A stretch of 64,000 bases of DNA. Origin: Gemmobacter sp. 24YEA27 (GTDB lineage Bacteria > Pseudomonadota > Alphaproteobacteria > Rhodobacterales > Rhodobacteraceae). Both the position numbers and the translations under genes were made by a program. The stretch covers positions 1 through 64,000 of the forward strand of contig NZ_JASJPW010000001.1 of NCBI RefSeq assembly GCF_030052995.1, written 5' to 3'. Positions 37,146-46,851 of this stretch are shown one piece after another. How positions within the stretch are numbered: position 1 is the first letter of the stretch; every line of letters starts with the position of its first letter. The notes beneath the pieces are model-generated. The model made no database searches, was not told the origin of the DNA, and saw nothing but the letters and a program-made list of their open reading frames with translations.

Positions 37146-38665
37146 TTCTTGCGCATCATCCCCGAAAGGCCGGCCGGCAGGGTCACGCCGCGCGGCATCC
37201 CCGGGATCGAGCCACCGCCGAGGCCTGGCAGGCCACCCATGCCGCCCGCGCCCTGCTGCACACCCTTTGCCAGTTCAGCAAGCTGTTCCGGCGACATTTT
37301 AGACGGGTCCGGCATGCCACCGCCCTTGCCAAGGAATTGCTTGATCATGTTCTTCATCATGCCCCCCTTGCCCATCTTCTTCATCATATCGGCCATCTGC
37401 TTATGCTGTTTCAGCAGACGGTTCAGGTCCTGCACCTCAAGCCCGGCACCCGATGCGATCCGCTTCTTGCGGCTCGCCTGGAGCATATCGGGATTGGCGC
37501 GTTCCTTCTTGGTCATCGAATTGATCAGCGCGATCTGGCGCTTGAGCATTGAATCGTTGAGACCCGCCTCGGCCGCCGCCGCCTGGTGCTTGCCCATGCC
37601 GGGAAGCATCCCCATCAGCCCCTGCATGCCGCCCATTTTCAGCATCTGATCAAGCTGCATCTTCAGGTCGTTCATATTGAACATACCCTTGGAGAAGCGC
37701 CTGGCCATCCGCTCGGCCTGTTCGGCCTCAAACGTCTCCTGCGCGCGCTCGACCAGGGCGACAATATCACCCATGCCAAGGATACGGCCCGCGACACGCT
37801 CGGCGTCGAAGGTCTCGATGGCATCCATCTTCTCGCCAAGGCCGACAAAGCGGATCGGCTTGCCGGTCACGGCGCGCATCGACAGCGCAGCGCCGCCGCG
37901 CCCGTCGCCATCCATCCGCGTCAGCACGACGCCGGAGATCCCGACCTTGCCGTCAAATTCGGTCGCAACATTGACCGCGTCCTGGCCGGTCAACCCGTCA
38001 ACCACCAGCAGCACTTCGCGCGGTTGCGCGATATCGCGGACCGACTGGACCTCATCCATCAGCACTTCGTCGATATGCAGACGGCCTGCGGTATCGAGGA
38101 AGAGCACATCATAGCCGCCAAGGCTGGCCTGGGTTTTCGCGCGTTTCGCGATCTGAACCGCGCTCTCGCCCTTGACGATCGGCAGGCTGTCGACACCGAT
38201 CTGGGTGCCAAGAATTGCCAGCTGCTCCATCGCGGCCGGGCGCTGCGTGTCCAGAGACGCCAGCAGCACGCGCTTGCCGTTGCGCTCTTTCAGCCGTTTC
38301 GCCAGTTTCGCGGTGGTCGTGGTTTTGCCCGAGCCCTGCAGACCCACCATCAGGATGGTTGCGGGCGAATTATCGATCTTCAGCGCATCCGCCGGCCCAT
38401 CACCCTGGAGCGTCCGCACCAGTTCGTCATGCACGAATTTGACGACCATCTGGCCGGGGGTAATCGACTTCGTGACCGCCGAGCCCGTCGCCTTTTCCTG
38501 CACCCGCTTGATGAACTCGCGCGCGACCGGCAGCGAAACGTCTGCCTCAAGCAGCGCGATCCGCACCTCGCGCATCGCCGATACAACATCGTCCTCGCTC
38601 AGCGCGCCCTGTTTCGTCAGGCGATCAAAGACGCCGCCAAGGCGTTCTGAAAGGCTCTCAAACAT
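37142..38665 (-). CDS. ffh: Signal recognition particle protein Ffh
   Basis: GTPase that with SRP RNA targets inner-membrane proteins. 507 residues. N domain (MFESLSERLGGVFDRLTKQG), G domain with G1 VGLQGSGKTTTTAKLAKR, G3 DTAGRLHID and G4 TRMDGDGRGG, and a methionine-rich M domain (MKMQLDQMLKMGGMQGLMGMLPGMG onwards) that binds RNA and signal peptides. ATG 38665 has GAGGAGC upstream. The frame is open another 62 codons but without family similarity. Confidence 0.97.
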   Translation of the reverse strand: MFESLSERLGGVFDRLTKQGALSEDDVVSAMREVRIALLEADVSLPVAREFIKRVQEKATGSAVTKSITPGQMVVKFVHDELVRTLQGDGPADALKIDNSPATILMVGLQGSGKTTTTAKLAKRLKERNGKRVLLASLDTQRPAAMEQLAILGTQIGVDSLPIVKGESAVQIAKRAKTQASLGGYDVLFLDTAGRLHIDEVLMDEVQSVRDIAQPREVLLVVDGLTGQDAVNVATEFDGKVGISGVVLTRMDGDGRGGAALSMRAVTGKPIRFVGLGEKMDAIETFDAERVAGRILGMGDIVALVERAQETFEAEQAERMARRFSKGMFNMNDLKMQLDQMLKMGGMQGLMGMLPGMGKHQAAAAEAGLNDSMLKRQIALINSMTKKERANPDMLQASRKKRIASGAGLEVQDLNRLLKQHKQMADMMKKMGKGGMMKNMIKQFLGKGGGMPDPSKMSPEQLAELAKGVQQGAGGMGGLPGLGGGSIPGMPRGVTLPAGLSGMMRKK

Positions 38666-38873
38666 GCGCGGCTCCTCGCGTGACAGATTTTCCCCGATAT
38701 GGGGCGGCGACCGGGGTGGGACAAAGCGGTTTCGCACCCGTGGGCGCAAACGCGCTGACGGATGGCGATCCCGGGCAAAGCCCAAGGGACCGGAAGCTTT
38801 TGCCTCCGGGGAATTAGCCCCGCGATTACGCAAAGCGGGGGCGAGAGTCAAGTGCAGGCGGGGTGCGCTGCCG

Positions 38874-39824
38874 TCAGTTGCCAGCCGCCGTCAGGGCGGC
38901 AAGCTCGTCGGACGAGAGGCTGAGATCGGCCGCGCGGGCGAAGCTTGCCACCTGGTCTGCCGAGGTGGCCGAGGCAATCGGCGCGGTGATGCCGGGCTGG
39001 GCCATGACCCAGGCCAGCGCCACTTCGGCCGGTTTCGCGCGATGGGCAGATGCCACTTCATCCAGCGCCTCAAGGATCCGCAGTCCTTTGGCGTCAAGAT
39101 ATTTTTCGACCGCATCGCCGCGCGCCGATTTGTCGAGATCGGCTTTCGAGCGGTACTTCCCCGACAGGAATCCGGAGGCGAGGCTGAAATAGGTCACAAC
39201 CCCGATCCCCTCAGTAAGGCAAAGATCGCGCAGCGGGCCTTCGAATTCGCCCCGGTCATAGAGATTATATTCCGGCTGGACCACCTGATAACGCGGCAGT
39301 GAGGTTCCCGCCGCCTTCAGCGCCGCACCCAGCAAAGCCGCATCGTAATTCGAAGCGCCTATGGCTTTGATCTTACCCGATTTCAGCAGCCTGTCATAGG
39401 CGCCAAGCGTATCCTCATGGCGTGCCTCAGGATCGGGCCAATGCGAGAAATAGAGGTCGATGCTCTCGACCCCGAGCCGCTTCAGCGAGTTTTCGGCCGC
39501 CTCGGCGATCCAGCCCGAGGAAAGCCCCTTCTGCCCCGGCTGCCCCAGATCAGAGCCCACTTTGGTAAAGATCTTCACGCGCTGCCGCATCCCCGGCCGC
39601 GCCCTGAGCCAGGCACCTATGATCGTCTCTGATTCGCCGCCTTTATTCCCGGGCTTCCAGGACGAATAGACATCCGCCGTGTCGATGGCGTCAAAGCCGT
39701 GATCGACAAAAGCATCCAGCACGCGGAAGGATTGCGCCTCATCGATGGTCCAGCCAAAGACATTGCCGCCAAAGACCAGCGGCATGAAGCTCAGCCCGCT
39801 CTTGCCCGCATCGCGCCGTTCCAT
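38874..39824 (-). CDS. Aldo/keto reductase
   Basis: 316 residues. Catalytic tetrad visible: Asp and Tyr in DTADVYSSW, Lys in KIFTKVGSD, His in DLYFSHWPDP. TIM barrel NADPH-dependent oxidoreductase; substrate unknown. The C-terminal LAWVMAQPGITAPIASATSADQVA is the family's cofactor-binding stretch. Monocistronic by orientation and spacing to the SixA gene. Confidence 0.9.
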   Translation of the reverse strand: MERRDAGKSGLSFMPLVFGGNVFGWTIDEAQSFRVLDAFVDHGFDAIDTADVYSSWKPGNKGGESETIIGAWLRARPGMRQRVKIFTKVGSDLGQPGQKGLSSGWIAEAAENSLKRLGVESIDLYFSHWPDPEARHEDTLGAYDRLLKSGKIKAIGASNYDAALLGAALKAAGTSLPRYQVVQPEYNLYDRGEFEGPLRDLCLTEGIGVVTYFSLASGFLSGKYRSKADLDKSARGDAVEKYLDAKGLRILEALDEVASAHRAKPAEVALAWVMAQPGITAPIASATSADQVASFARAADLSLSSDELAALTAAGN

Positions 39825-39911
39825 GGCTTTCTCCGTCCTGGTCAGAAATCAGTGACAACCCTGCCCGCCGGCCTGTCCGGGTGCAAGCCCCTCGCGGCAG
39901 CAGATGCGCCT

Positions 39912-40415
39912 TCAGGCCCCGATTTCGCGCGGCACGATGAAATCGACCGTGATGCCCTGACCAAAGCCTACCTCGCCCCAGCTCGCTGAGTCGAAATCAA
40001 CCACAAGGGTTGCGCCGGTCGGATAGCGGGTGAATTGCGAGGAAATCGGCGTTTTCGACACCAGGCGATGGGCGAATTCGGCAATGCCGGGGTTATGACC
40101 CAGCATCATGACGCAGTCCGTCTGCGCCTTGCGCAGCACGGTCAGCATCACATCCGGACCGGCGTGATAAAGCGCCGGCTTCAGCTCCAGCTCCGGACCT
40201 TCGGGCAGTTCTCTGGCGAGGCCCGACCAGGTCTCCCAGGTGCGCAGGGCGTCGGAACAGAGCACCTGCCCCGGAATATAGCCGCGCGAGGCCAGCCATA
40301 GCCCGAGATCCGTTGCCGCCAGTTTGCCGCGCTCATTGAGAGGGCGGTCGTGATCCGCCATGGTCGGTTCGTCCCAGCTGGATTTTGCGTGGCGGATCAG
40401 GATCAGGCGCTTCAT
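39912..40415 (-). CDS. SixA-type phosphohistidine phosphatase
   Basis: 167 residues of the histidine phosphatase superfamily. Catalytic RHA at KRLILIRHAKSSWDE (phospho-accepting His9) and second His in MLGHNPGIAEFA. Overlaps the stop codon of the Fe-S protein gene upstream (ATGA), so likely expressed together. Substrate unknown; E. coli SixA acts on a phosphotransferase-related histidine. Confidence 0.85.
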   Translation of the reverse strand: MKRLILIRHAKSSWDEPTMADHDRPLNERGKLAATDLGLWLASRGYIPGQVLCSDALRTWETWSGLARELPEGPELELKPALYHAGPDVMLTVLRKAQTDCVMMLGHNPGIAEFAHRLVSKTPISSQFTRYPTGATLVVDFDSASWGEVGFGQGITVDFIVPREIGA

Positions 40416-41074
40416 GTGTGGAACTGTCTCATATGATAGGCTGAATGTTCCGCCAGTCTTGCATAGCGAGAGGACACCGGGCAAGCGCGTCGCGTGATGC
40501 AGCCGGAACTGAGACAATCGGCGCCGGCGGGCTGATCGAGAAAGGCGTGGCAGGCGGGGACGTCATAGCCATGGCCCCCAAGCGCTCCGGCCGGGCAGGC
40601 GGTCAGGCAGGGCGCGGGGCAATCCTGGCAGGGCTTTACACCCGGGCTGACGTCGAGCCGCTGTTTCAGCGCCAGCGCGCCGCGTAAACTGACCATCAGC
40701 CCCTGGTCCTGATGGACAAGCAGCCGGACCGGACTGTCCCAGACCCGCCCCGACCGCAAGGCCCAGGCATAGAACGGATGCCAGGGAGGGCCACCAAAAG
40801 GAAACAGCGCTTTCGCGCCGATGGCGCAGGCCAGGCGTCCGATCACCCGGCGCGACCAGCGATCCACCGGATCGGCCCGCCCGTCCCATTCCGGCTGAGA
40901 AGTGAGATGCGGCCAATACCCCGGCTCCTTCGGCCCAAGGAGCAACAGCGTCCTTGTCCCTTTGGGAAACCCCGCCTCCTCCGGATCGGGGTTGAACCCT
41001 CCGAGCAGCGTCAGGAAATGTGGCGCGAGACGCGCCTCCAGGTCCTCCAGATTGTTCAGTGGTGCCGATGCCAT
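40412..41074 (-). CDS. QueG-like Fe-S protein
   Basis: 220 residues. The C-terminal half has ferredoxin-like cysteines, CQDCPAPCLTACPAGAL and CLSSGCITRRACPVS, enough for two 4Fe-4S clusters. The N-terminal half (FLTLLGGFNPDPEEAGFPKG, LLLLGPKEPGYWPHL) resembles the cobalamin-type domain of QueG relatives but is much shorter than the epoxyqueuosine reductase, which is about 350-380 residues. I therefore do not assign queuosine synthesis. ATG 41074 precedes MASAPLNNLED. Confidence 0.7.
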   Translation of the reverse strand: MASAPLNNLEDLEARLAPHFLTLLGGFNPDPEEAGFPKGTRTLLLLGPKEPGYWPHLTSQPEWDGRADPVDRWSRRVIGRLACAIGAKALFPFGGPPWHPFYAWALRSGRVWDSPVRLLVHQDQGLMVSLRGALALKQRLDVSPGVKPCQDCPAPCLTACPAGALGGHGYDVPACHAFLDQPAGADCLSSGCITRRACPVSSRYARLAEHSAYHMRQFHT

Positions 41075-41110
41075 GCCAGACCTGTTGCAGACGGAGCCAG
41101 CCCCCCGCAC

Positions 41111-41175
41111 CCCCGGAGTATTTTTATCAAGTGGAAGAAGCTGGCTTCCTCCTGACTTAAATACGCCTGCCGAAG
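41111..41175. repeat. Imperfect palindromic repeat, second family
   Basis: CCCCGGAGTATTTTTATCAA and, after about 20 bases, CTCCTGACTTAAATAC with imperfect complementarity of the central parts (GTATTT...AAATAC). Similar 'CCGGAGTATTTTT' segments are common between genes in this order of bacteria. Confidence 0.5.
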
Positions 41176-41203
41176 GCTTCCGCGCTTTGCCGGAAGCGAC
41201 CGC

Positions 41204-42106
41204 TCAGCCGCGTTTCACGCGCGGCTTCACCCGGGGTTCGGTCGAGCGGATCTGGCTCCCTGCCCCGTGATCGGTAAAGAGCTCCAGCAGTGCTGCATTC
41301 GGAATGCGGCCATCGAGGATGGTGACGGCCCGCACCCCTTCTTCGATCGCCTTCAGCGCGGTCTCGGTTTTCGGGATCATGCCGCCTGCGATCACGCCGT
41401 CACTGGTCAGCTTGCGGATCTCTTCGGGGGAAAGCGAGGTCATCACCTGGCCATCCGCCCCCTTCACACCGGCCACATCGGTCAGAAGAAGCAGCCGGTC
41501 GGCCTGCAGCGCGCCGGCAATCGCGCCGGCAGCGGTGTCGCCATTCACGTTGAAGGTCTCGTTGTCATTCATGCCGGTCGCCACCGGCGCCACCACGGGG
41601 ATGATCCCGGCGAGGTAAAGGTCGCGCAGCACCTGCACATTCATCTCGACCGGGCGGCCGACAAAGCCCAGTTCAGGATCATCGGCCTCGCAGACCATCA
41701 GATCATCATCCTTGCCGGAGATTCCGACTGCGCGCCCGCCTGCATCCATGATCGCCTGCACGATGCGCTTGTTCACAAGGCCCGAGAGGATCATCTCGAC
41801 CACCTCGACCGTCGCCTTGTCGGTCACCCGCTTGCCGCGCACGAATTCCGATTTGATGCCCAGTTTCGACAGCATCTCATTGATCATCGGCCCGCCGCCA
41901 TGCACCACGACCGGATGCAGGCCAACCTGCTTCATCAACACAATATCGCGAGCGAATTCGGCCATCGCCCCGTCATCGCCCATCGCATTGCCGCCGAATT
42001 TCACCACCACCACCGCATCCTCATATCTTTGCAGATAGGGCAGTGCTTCCGAGAGCATTTTCGCGGTGTTCTGGGCGTCTTGCATGGTCAGGGTCTGCTG
42101 CTTCAT
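41204..42106 (-). CDS. argB: Acetylglutamate kinase
   Basis: Second step of arginine synthesis: ATP plus N-acetylglutamate to the phosphate. 300 residues, amino acid kinase family. Conserved parts: [11 protein letters not shown] at the N-terminus, [38 protein letters not shown] and [18 protein letters not shown]. Start ATG 42106 with GGAGG five bases before. Own promoter at 42130-42158. The neighbours in many relatives are engB and yidC; here a cluster of eight genes intervenes. Confidence 0.95.
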   Translation of the reverse strand: MKQQTLTMQDAQNTAKMLSEALPYLQRYEDAVVVVKFGGNAMGDDGAMAEFARDIVLMKQVGLHPVVVHGGGPMINEMLSKLGIKSEFVRGKRVTDKATVEVVEMILSGLVNKRIVQAIMDAGGRAVGISGKDDDLMVCEADDPELGFVGRPVEMNVQVLRDLYLAGIIPVVAPVATGMNDNETFNVNGDTAAGAIAGALQADRLLLLTDVAGVKGADGQVMTSLSPEEIRKLTSDGVIAGGMIPKTETALKAIEEGVRAVTILDGRIPNAALLELFTDHGAGSQIRSTEPRVKPRVKRG

Positions 42107-42129
42107 GATGGCCTCCGGGTTGCCTTTGC

Positions 42130-42158
42130 CCCATAGGACTTTCACGCCCCCTTGCCAA
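42130..42158 (-). promoter_or_regulatory. Sigma-70 promoter of argB
   Basis: TTGGCA (42158-42153) and TATGGG (42135-42130) with a 17-base spacer; leader of about 15-20 bases. Confidence 0.6.
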
Positions 42159-42208
42159 GCACCGCACAGCCGGCCGGGACGGTTTTGCGCAGGGATCCGG
42201 GCGCGGTT

Positions 42209-42237
42209 TTGACACGGGGGGTCGCAAAGGCTATGCC
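42209..42237 (+). promoter_or_regulatory. Sigma-70 promoter of the TetR gene
   Basis: TTGACA (42209-42214) and TATGCC (42232-42237), 17 bases apart. Transcription would start about 30 bases before the TTG start codon. Confidence 0.6.
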
Positions 42238-42274
42238 CTTCGGCATTGATAGGGTGATTTAAGCGAGCGAAGTC

Positions 42275-42904
42275 TTGAGTGCAGAAGACAATCCCCGCGC
42301 AGCAAAGGCGCCCCGCAAACTGAGCGAGGCGAATATCAACCGCCGCGAAGAGATCCTCGAGGCCACAGAACGGGTGTTGCGCCGGGACGGATATTCCGGC
42401 CTCACCGCGCGCAAAGTAGCGGCTGAAGCCGGGTTCTCACTGGGCCATATTACCTATAATTTCAACGGGATGGACGAAGTTCTCTCCGAGACCTATCGCC
42501 GTCTGTCGGGGCGTCTGCGCGACAGTATCGCCAGTGCAGGTTGCGCCAATGCGCCGCCTCTGGCCCGGCTCGAAGGGTTTCTCGACGCGGCTTTCACGCC
42601 TGAATTTCTTGACCCTGCTCACCTGCGGCTCCGGATCGATCTTTGGTCGGCTGCGCTGACATCCGAAGTGATTGCCGCAACCGAATCCGGGCTTTACGCG
42701 CATTATCGCAGCGATCTCGAGGGGCTTTTGCTGGCGGTCGCAGGGGACGAACCCGCACGCCGGGCGCAGGTGCCTTTGCTGACCGATACGCTGATGGCGA
42801 CACTGGACGGGCTCTGGCTTGACTGGATGCGCCGGCGTGATGATGCCGCAATCCGCCACGGGCTCAAAGGGTGCATGGCGCTGGTCCGCGCGCTTTTGCC
42901 CTGA
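42275..42904 (+). CDS. TetR-family transcriptional regulator
   Basis: 209 residues from a TTG start ([18 protein letters not shown]). Helix-turn-helix: [40 protein letters not shown]. The C-terminal ligand domain resembles BetI-type members that sense small organic cations or amino-acid-like molecules. It converges on the seven-gene operon, with 14 bases between its stop and the last permease gene. It is therefore a natural, unproven regulator of that cluster. Confidence 0.85.
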   Translation: MSAEDNPRAAKAPRKLSEANINRREEILEATERVLRRDGYSGLTARKVAAEAGFSLGHITYNFNGMDEVLSETYRRLSGRLRDSIASAGCANAPPLARLEGFLDAAFTPEFLDPAHLRLRIDLWSAALTSEVIAATESGLYAHYRSDLEGLLLAVAGDEPARRAQVPLLTDTLMATLDGLWLDWMRRRDDAAIRHGLKGCMALVRALLP

Positions 42905-42918
42905 CCTGAATCGCACCC

Positions 42919-43695
42919 TCAGGCGGTACGTCGAGGGCGCCGGCTTTCCAGCCAGCCAAAGCCCAGAACGATCACCCCGGCCAGCACCAGATAGACCGCT
43001 GCGACAAAGAACAGCGGCTCATAGGTGATCAGCAGATCCTGGCGGACCCGGCTGGAGGCGGCATAGATTTCCAGCACCGTGATCGTCGCGACCAGCGGCG
43101 TGGCCTTCAGCTGCAGCACGGTCTCGCCGCCCAGAGTGGGCAAGACGCTTTGCAGCGCCTGAGGGAAGGAAATCCGCGTCAGGATCTTGTGGCGCGGCAT
43201 GCCCATGGCGCGGGCGGCCTCGATCTGGCCGCGCGGCACCGAAGCAAAGGCCCCTCGCATCACCTCGCCCTCATAGCCTGCGTAAGACAGCGACAAGGCC
43301 AGCAGCGCATAGGGCCAGGCCTGGCGCAAAATCGGCCAAAGCTCGCTTTCGCGGATCCAGGGGATACCGGGGAAAAGCGAACCCAGCCCGTAATACAAAA
43401 GCCAGATCTGCAACAAAAGCGGCGTGCCGCGGATGACGGTGCAGAAGGCGCGGGCCGGCACCGCCAGATACCATGGCCCCGAGGCCTGGGCGAGGCCAAG
43501 CGGCACCGCAAGGGTGAACCCGATCAGCACCGAAAGCGCCATCAGCCAGATCGTGCGCCAGATGCCCTGCAGGATCAGCGTCTGGTATTTCGGCTCCCCC
43601 AGCCAGTCCCAGCGACCGGCAAGGCAGATCCACAGCACGAGACCTGCGGCGATCAGCATCATGATGATGCGATGCGGTTGAAGCAGGGCCTTCAT
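42919..43695 (-). CDS. Amino-acid-type ABC transporter permease (second)
   Basis: 258 residues, HisM/GlnP-like. Five to six membrane segments. The EAA loop motif reads MRGAFASVPRGQIEAARAMGMPRHKI. Start ATG shares one base with the stop of the previous permease (TGATG). Last gene of the operon. Together with the next permease it forms the transmembrane heterodimer. Confidence 0.9.
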   Translation of the reverse strand: MKALLQPHRIIMMLIAAGLVLWICLAGRWDWLGEPKYQTLILQGIWRTIWLMALSVLIGFTLAVPLGLAQASGPWYLAVPARAFCTVIRGTPLLLQIWLLYYGLGSLFPGIPWIRESELWPILRQAWPYALLALSLSYAGYEGEVMRGAFASVPRGQIEAARAMGMPRHKILTRISFPQALQSVLPTLGGETVLQLKATPLVATITVLEIYAASSRVRQDLLITYEPLFFVAAVYLVLAGVIVLGFGWLESRRPRRTA

Positions 43696-44420
43696 CAGCG
43701 CCCTCCCGTCTGGCGAGGCGGGTCACCACGCCGCGCCCAGCGTTCCAGGCGCGCGAAGCCCCAGGTCGAAATCAGGGTAATCACAAGGTAAATCAGACCC
43801 GCTGCGATGAAAAAGGTGAAGAAAGCCTTGGTGGTGCTTGCCGCCTGGCGGGTCGCAAGGGTCAGCTCGTTAAAGCCCACAATCGCCATCAATGCCGTGT
43901 CCTTGGTGGCGATCAGCCAGAGGTTCGAGAGGCCCGGCAGTGCCAGGCCCAGCATGGTCGGCAAGGTGATGCGGCTGGCCACTTTGCGCGCCGGCATCCC
44001 CATCGCTTTTGCGGCCTCGATCTGGCCGGAGGGCACAGCAAGGATAGCGCCGCGCAGGATCTCGGTCGCATAGGCACCCTGCACCACGCCCAGCACTATG
44101 ATCCCCGCGACCACGCCGGAAATCTGGATCCGGCCGAAATCCAGCGCCATCAGCGCCCGGTTCAAAAGGTCTGTCAGCCCGAAATACAACAGCAGGATCA
44201 GGATCAGCTCGGGCAAAGCCCGCACCATGGTCGTGTATACGCTGAGGCAATCACGCAGGACCGGCCCGCCATAGATCTTGCCATAGGCGCCTGCGAGGCC
44301 GATCACCAGACCGATGCCAAAGGCGCCGACCGCGATCCGGATTGACGCCCAGAGCGCGATCAGCAGCGTGCCCCCCCATCCGGGAGGGCTGAGGGCCAAA
44401 AGGCCGAGTGTGCTTTCCAC
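43695..44420 (-). CDS. Amino-acid-type ABC transporter permease (first)
   Basis: 241 residues, HisQ-like with five membrane segments. EAA loop ILRGAILAVPSGQIEAAKAMGMPARKV. The polar uptake family moves polar amino acids, opines and related small nitrogen compounds. 25 bases after the binding-protein gene. Confidence 0.9.
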   Translation of the reverse strand: MESTLGLLALSPPGWGGTLLIALWASIRIAVGAFGIGLVIGLAGAYGKIYGGPVLRDCLSVYTTMVRALPELILILLLYFGLTDLLNRALMALDFGRIQISGVVAGIIVLGVVQGAYATEILRGAILAVPSGQIEAAKAMGMPARKVASRITLPTMLGLALPGLSNLWLIATKDTALMAIVGFNELTLATRQAASTTKAFFTFFIAAGLIYLVITLISTWGFARLERWARRGDPPRQTGGR

Positions 44421-44445
44421 GGCGTATCGCTCCGGCGATCAGCGC

Positions 44446-45216
44446 TTATTCGCCATAGATCGACGAGGTGAAATATTTCGCGGTGATGGTGTCATAGGTG
44501 CCATCGGCCCGAACCGCCGCGATGCCCTTGTTGAAGGCTTCTTTCAGCTTTTCATCGCCCTTGCGGATCCCGACGCCGACGCCAAGGCCCAGCACCGCCG
44601 GATCATCGGCCACAGCGCCCATCGATTCACAGCAGGCCTGACCATCGGGCGAGGCGAGGAAGGCATCAAGTGCGGTCGAATCCGCCTGGATCGCATCGAC
44701 GCGGCCCGCAACCAGGTCCTGGTTCGCCTCATCCTGGGTCTGATAGGCTTTGATTTCCGAAGCCACACCTGCGAAATGCTTCTCGGCATAGGCCTGATGG
44801 ATGGTCGCAACCTGAACGCCGAGGATCTTACCCGTCAATCCGGCCGGATCCGGCGTGATGCCTGCGCCTTTCGCGGCGACGATCATCGAGGGTGTGTTGT
44901 AGTATTTATTCGAAAAATCAATAACTTTCAGACGTTCATCATTGATCGACATCGAATTCATGATCGCATCAATCTGACCTGCGGTCAAAGCGGGGATAAT
45001 GCCGTCCCAGGCGGTGGGGGTGATGACACAGTCAAGCGCTGCCGCCTTGCAGACAGCCTCCATCATCTCGATCTCCCATCCGGTCCAGTTCCCCGAGGCA
45101 TCGACACTGGCAAAGGGCGGATATGGTTCGGGCGCCATGCCGACGCGAACGGTCTCGGCAGCGGCCATACCGGTAAAGCCGATGGCGAAAGCGGCGGCGA
45201 GTGCGATTTTTTTCAT
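44446..45216 (-). CDS. ABC transporter substrate-binding protein, SBP_bac_3 type
   Basis: 256 residues. Signal peptide MKKIALAAAFAIGFTGMAAA then ETVRVGMAPEPYPPFASVDA, the classical start of the polar-amino-acid binding fold; later GWEIEMMEAVCKAAALDC and SMSINDERLKVIDFSNKYYN, giving the Asp and ring residues that usually contact the alpha-amino and carboxylate of ligands. Periplasmic. Determines specificity of the transporter. Confidence 0.9.
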   Translation of the reverse strand: MKKIALAAAFAIGFTGMAAAETVRVGMAPEPYPPFASVDASGNWTGWEIEMMEAVCKAAALDCVITPTAWDGIIPALTAGQIDAIMNSMSINDERLKVIDFSNKYYNTPSMIVAAKGAGITPDPAGLTGKILGVQVATIHQAYAEKHFAGVASEIKAYQTQDEANQDLVAGRVDAIQADSTALDAFLASPDGQACCESMGAVADDPAVLGLGVGVGIRKGDEKLKEAFNKGIAAVRADGTYDTITAKYFTSSIYGE

Positions 45217-45247
45217 AGTCTTCTCCCTGTTTTGTTGGCTGGTCTTC

Positions 45248-46041
45248 TTACGAGACCGATTTAAGAAACTGTTTAAGCCGGGCCGATTGCGGGGCACCGA
45301 AGAGCTGGTCAGGCGGCCCTTCCTCCTCGATCAACCCGTTATAAAGATAGACAATATGGTCCGAGACTTCGCGGGCGAATTTCATTTCGTGCGTGACCAG
45401 CAGCATGGTGCGCCCCTCATCGGCAAGACTGCGGATGACGGCGAGAACCTCGCCGACCAGTTCCGGGTCAAGTGCCGAGGTCGGCTCGTCAAACAGCATG
45501 GCGCGCGGCTCCATACACAGCGCGCGCGCGATGGCAGCGCGTTGCTGCTGACCGCCCGACAGAAAGGCCGGATAGGCATTTTCCTTGGCCGAAAGGCCGA
45601 CCCGGTCCAGCAATTTGCGTGCGGTCGCAATGGCCTCGTCCTTCGGCTTTTTCAGCACATGGACCGGCACTTCGATCAGGTTTTCCAGCACCGTCTTATG
45701 GGTCCAGAGATTGAACTGCTGGAACACCATGCCAAGGCTCTGGCGGATCCGCTCGATCTGGTGGCGGTCGGCAGGGGTGCCGTCGCCCCTGCACCGCACC
45801 TCTTCGCCACCGATCAGAATCCGCCCTGATGAGGGCGTCTCAAGAAAGTTTACACAGCGCAAAAGCGTAGACTTCCCCGAGCCGGATCCACCGATCAGCG
45901 TGACCACATCGCCCTCTTTCGCCGAGATCGAGACCCCCTTGAGCACCTCATGCGGGCCGAAGCTCTTATGCAGATCCTCGACCCGGATCGCCTCGGCTTT
46001 GGCTGTGATGCTGGCGGGGGGGCAGTGGTCGCTATGCTCAT
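45248..46041 (-). CDS. Amino-acid-type ABC transporter ATP-binding protein, apparent frameshift
   Basis: Walker A GGSGSGKST, signature LSGGQQQRAAIARAL, Walker B AMLFDEPTSALDP and switch His VTHEMKFAREVSDH are all present in the frame ending at 45248. The natural start ATG at 46041 (MSIATTAPPASI...) with AAGGGG upstream lies in another frame, and the two join only if one G is added to the 7-G run at 46016-46022, restoring about 264 residues with the N-terminal EAIRVEDLHKSFGPHEVLKG. As written, translation could only begin at a GTG near 45946, losing the first beta strand. Probably a homopolymer error. Confidence 0.85.
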
Positions 46042-46065
46042 CAGGTCCGACTGCCCCTTTTGTCG

Positions 46066-46848
46066 CTACGCCGCCTGCTCCCGGGCAAGCAGGAACCGGC
46101 GCACATGCGGCAGCACCTGTTCGGTCGCCTCGATGAAAATTGCATGTTTCAACTCCGGAAGGACCACCAGTTCCGCCTCGGGCATTGCCCCGGCGATCAG
46201 CCTATTGAGACGGGGATTGCAGCCGCCGTCAAGCGCGCCGGTCAGAACCTGGGCGGATGCATGAATTTTATGCAGCCAGGGCGCCATTTCGGTTTCCGCA
46301 TAGATATCAAATACATTCAGAAAGACATCCGCCGGGGTCTCAACCACCTGCTGCTTGCGCCAGGCGATCACATCCGGGCGGGCCGCCACGAAAGCATCGG
46401 TGAACCAGCGCGCGGTCAGCGTATCCAGCACCGGGCCGATGCCCTTTTCGCGCATCGCCTGCACCACCGCCCTGACCTTCGCGCTGTCTTCTTCGCTGCG
46501 GAAGGCGGCGGTCGACCAGAGGCCCAGCGAGCGCACGCGATCAGGGAAACGCCGCGCATAGGCCGGGCCGATCATCCCGCCCAGCGAATGGCCGGCGAAA
46601 TGAGCGCGCTCAATGCCCAGCTTTGCCCGCAGCGCCTCGAGATCATCGACAAGATCGTCAAGGCCAAAGCGACCGGCCGGCTGCGGGCTTTCCCCATGGC
46701 CGCGCAGATCATAGCTGATACAGGTGAAGCGGTCTTGCAGCCCTTCGACCAGGCGGGCAAAGGTGGCACGGCGCGCACCGATCCCATGGATGAGGAAAAG
46801 CGGCGGGCCCTCGCCCGCCACCGAATAAGCGCAATCGATCGCGGCCAT
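46066..46848 (-). CDS. Alpha/beta hydrolase
   Basis: 260 residues. Nucleophile elbow GHSLGGM, oxyanion segment LFLIHGIGARRATFARLV, catalytic Asp in LTGALDGGC region and His in LPELKHAIFIE. Closest in style to PcaD/3-oxoadipate enol-lactone hydrolases and other C-C or lactone hydrolases. Lies between a tautomerase and the transporter, so likely part of a degradation pathway. Three bases separate it from the tautomerase gene. Confidence 0.85.
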   Translation of the reverse strand: MAAIDCAYSVAGEGPPLFLIHGIGARRATFARLVEGLQDRFTCISYDLRGHGESPQPAGRFGLDDLVDDLEALRAKLGIERAHFAGHSLGGMIGPAYARRFPDRVRSLGLWSTAAFRSEEDSAKVRAVVQAMREKGIGPVLDTLTARWFTDAFVAARPDVIAWRKQQVVETPADVFLNVFDIYAETEMAPWLHKIHASAQVLTGALDGGCNPRLNRLIAGAMPEAELVVLPELKHAIFIEATEQVLPHVRRFLLAREQAA

Positions 46849-46851
46849 GGC

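Noticed and set aside
40412..41074. Calling this gene queG
   Set aside because: It is about 150 residues too short for epoxyqueuosine reductase and lacks part of the cobalamin domain, so only a QueG-like label is used.
42275..42904. TetR gene as the certain regulator of the degradation operon
   Set aside because: It is convergent with the operon's end and not divergent from its promoter; kept only as a candidate.
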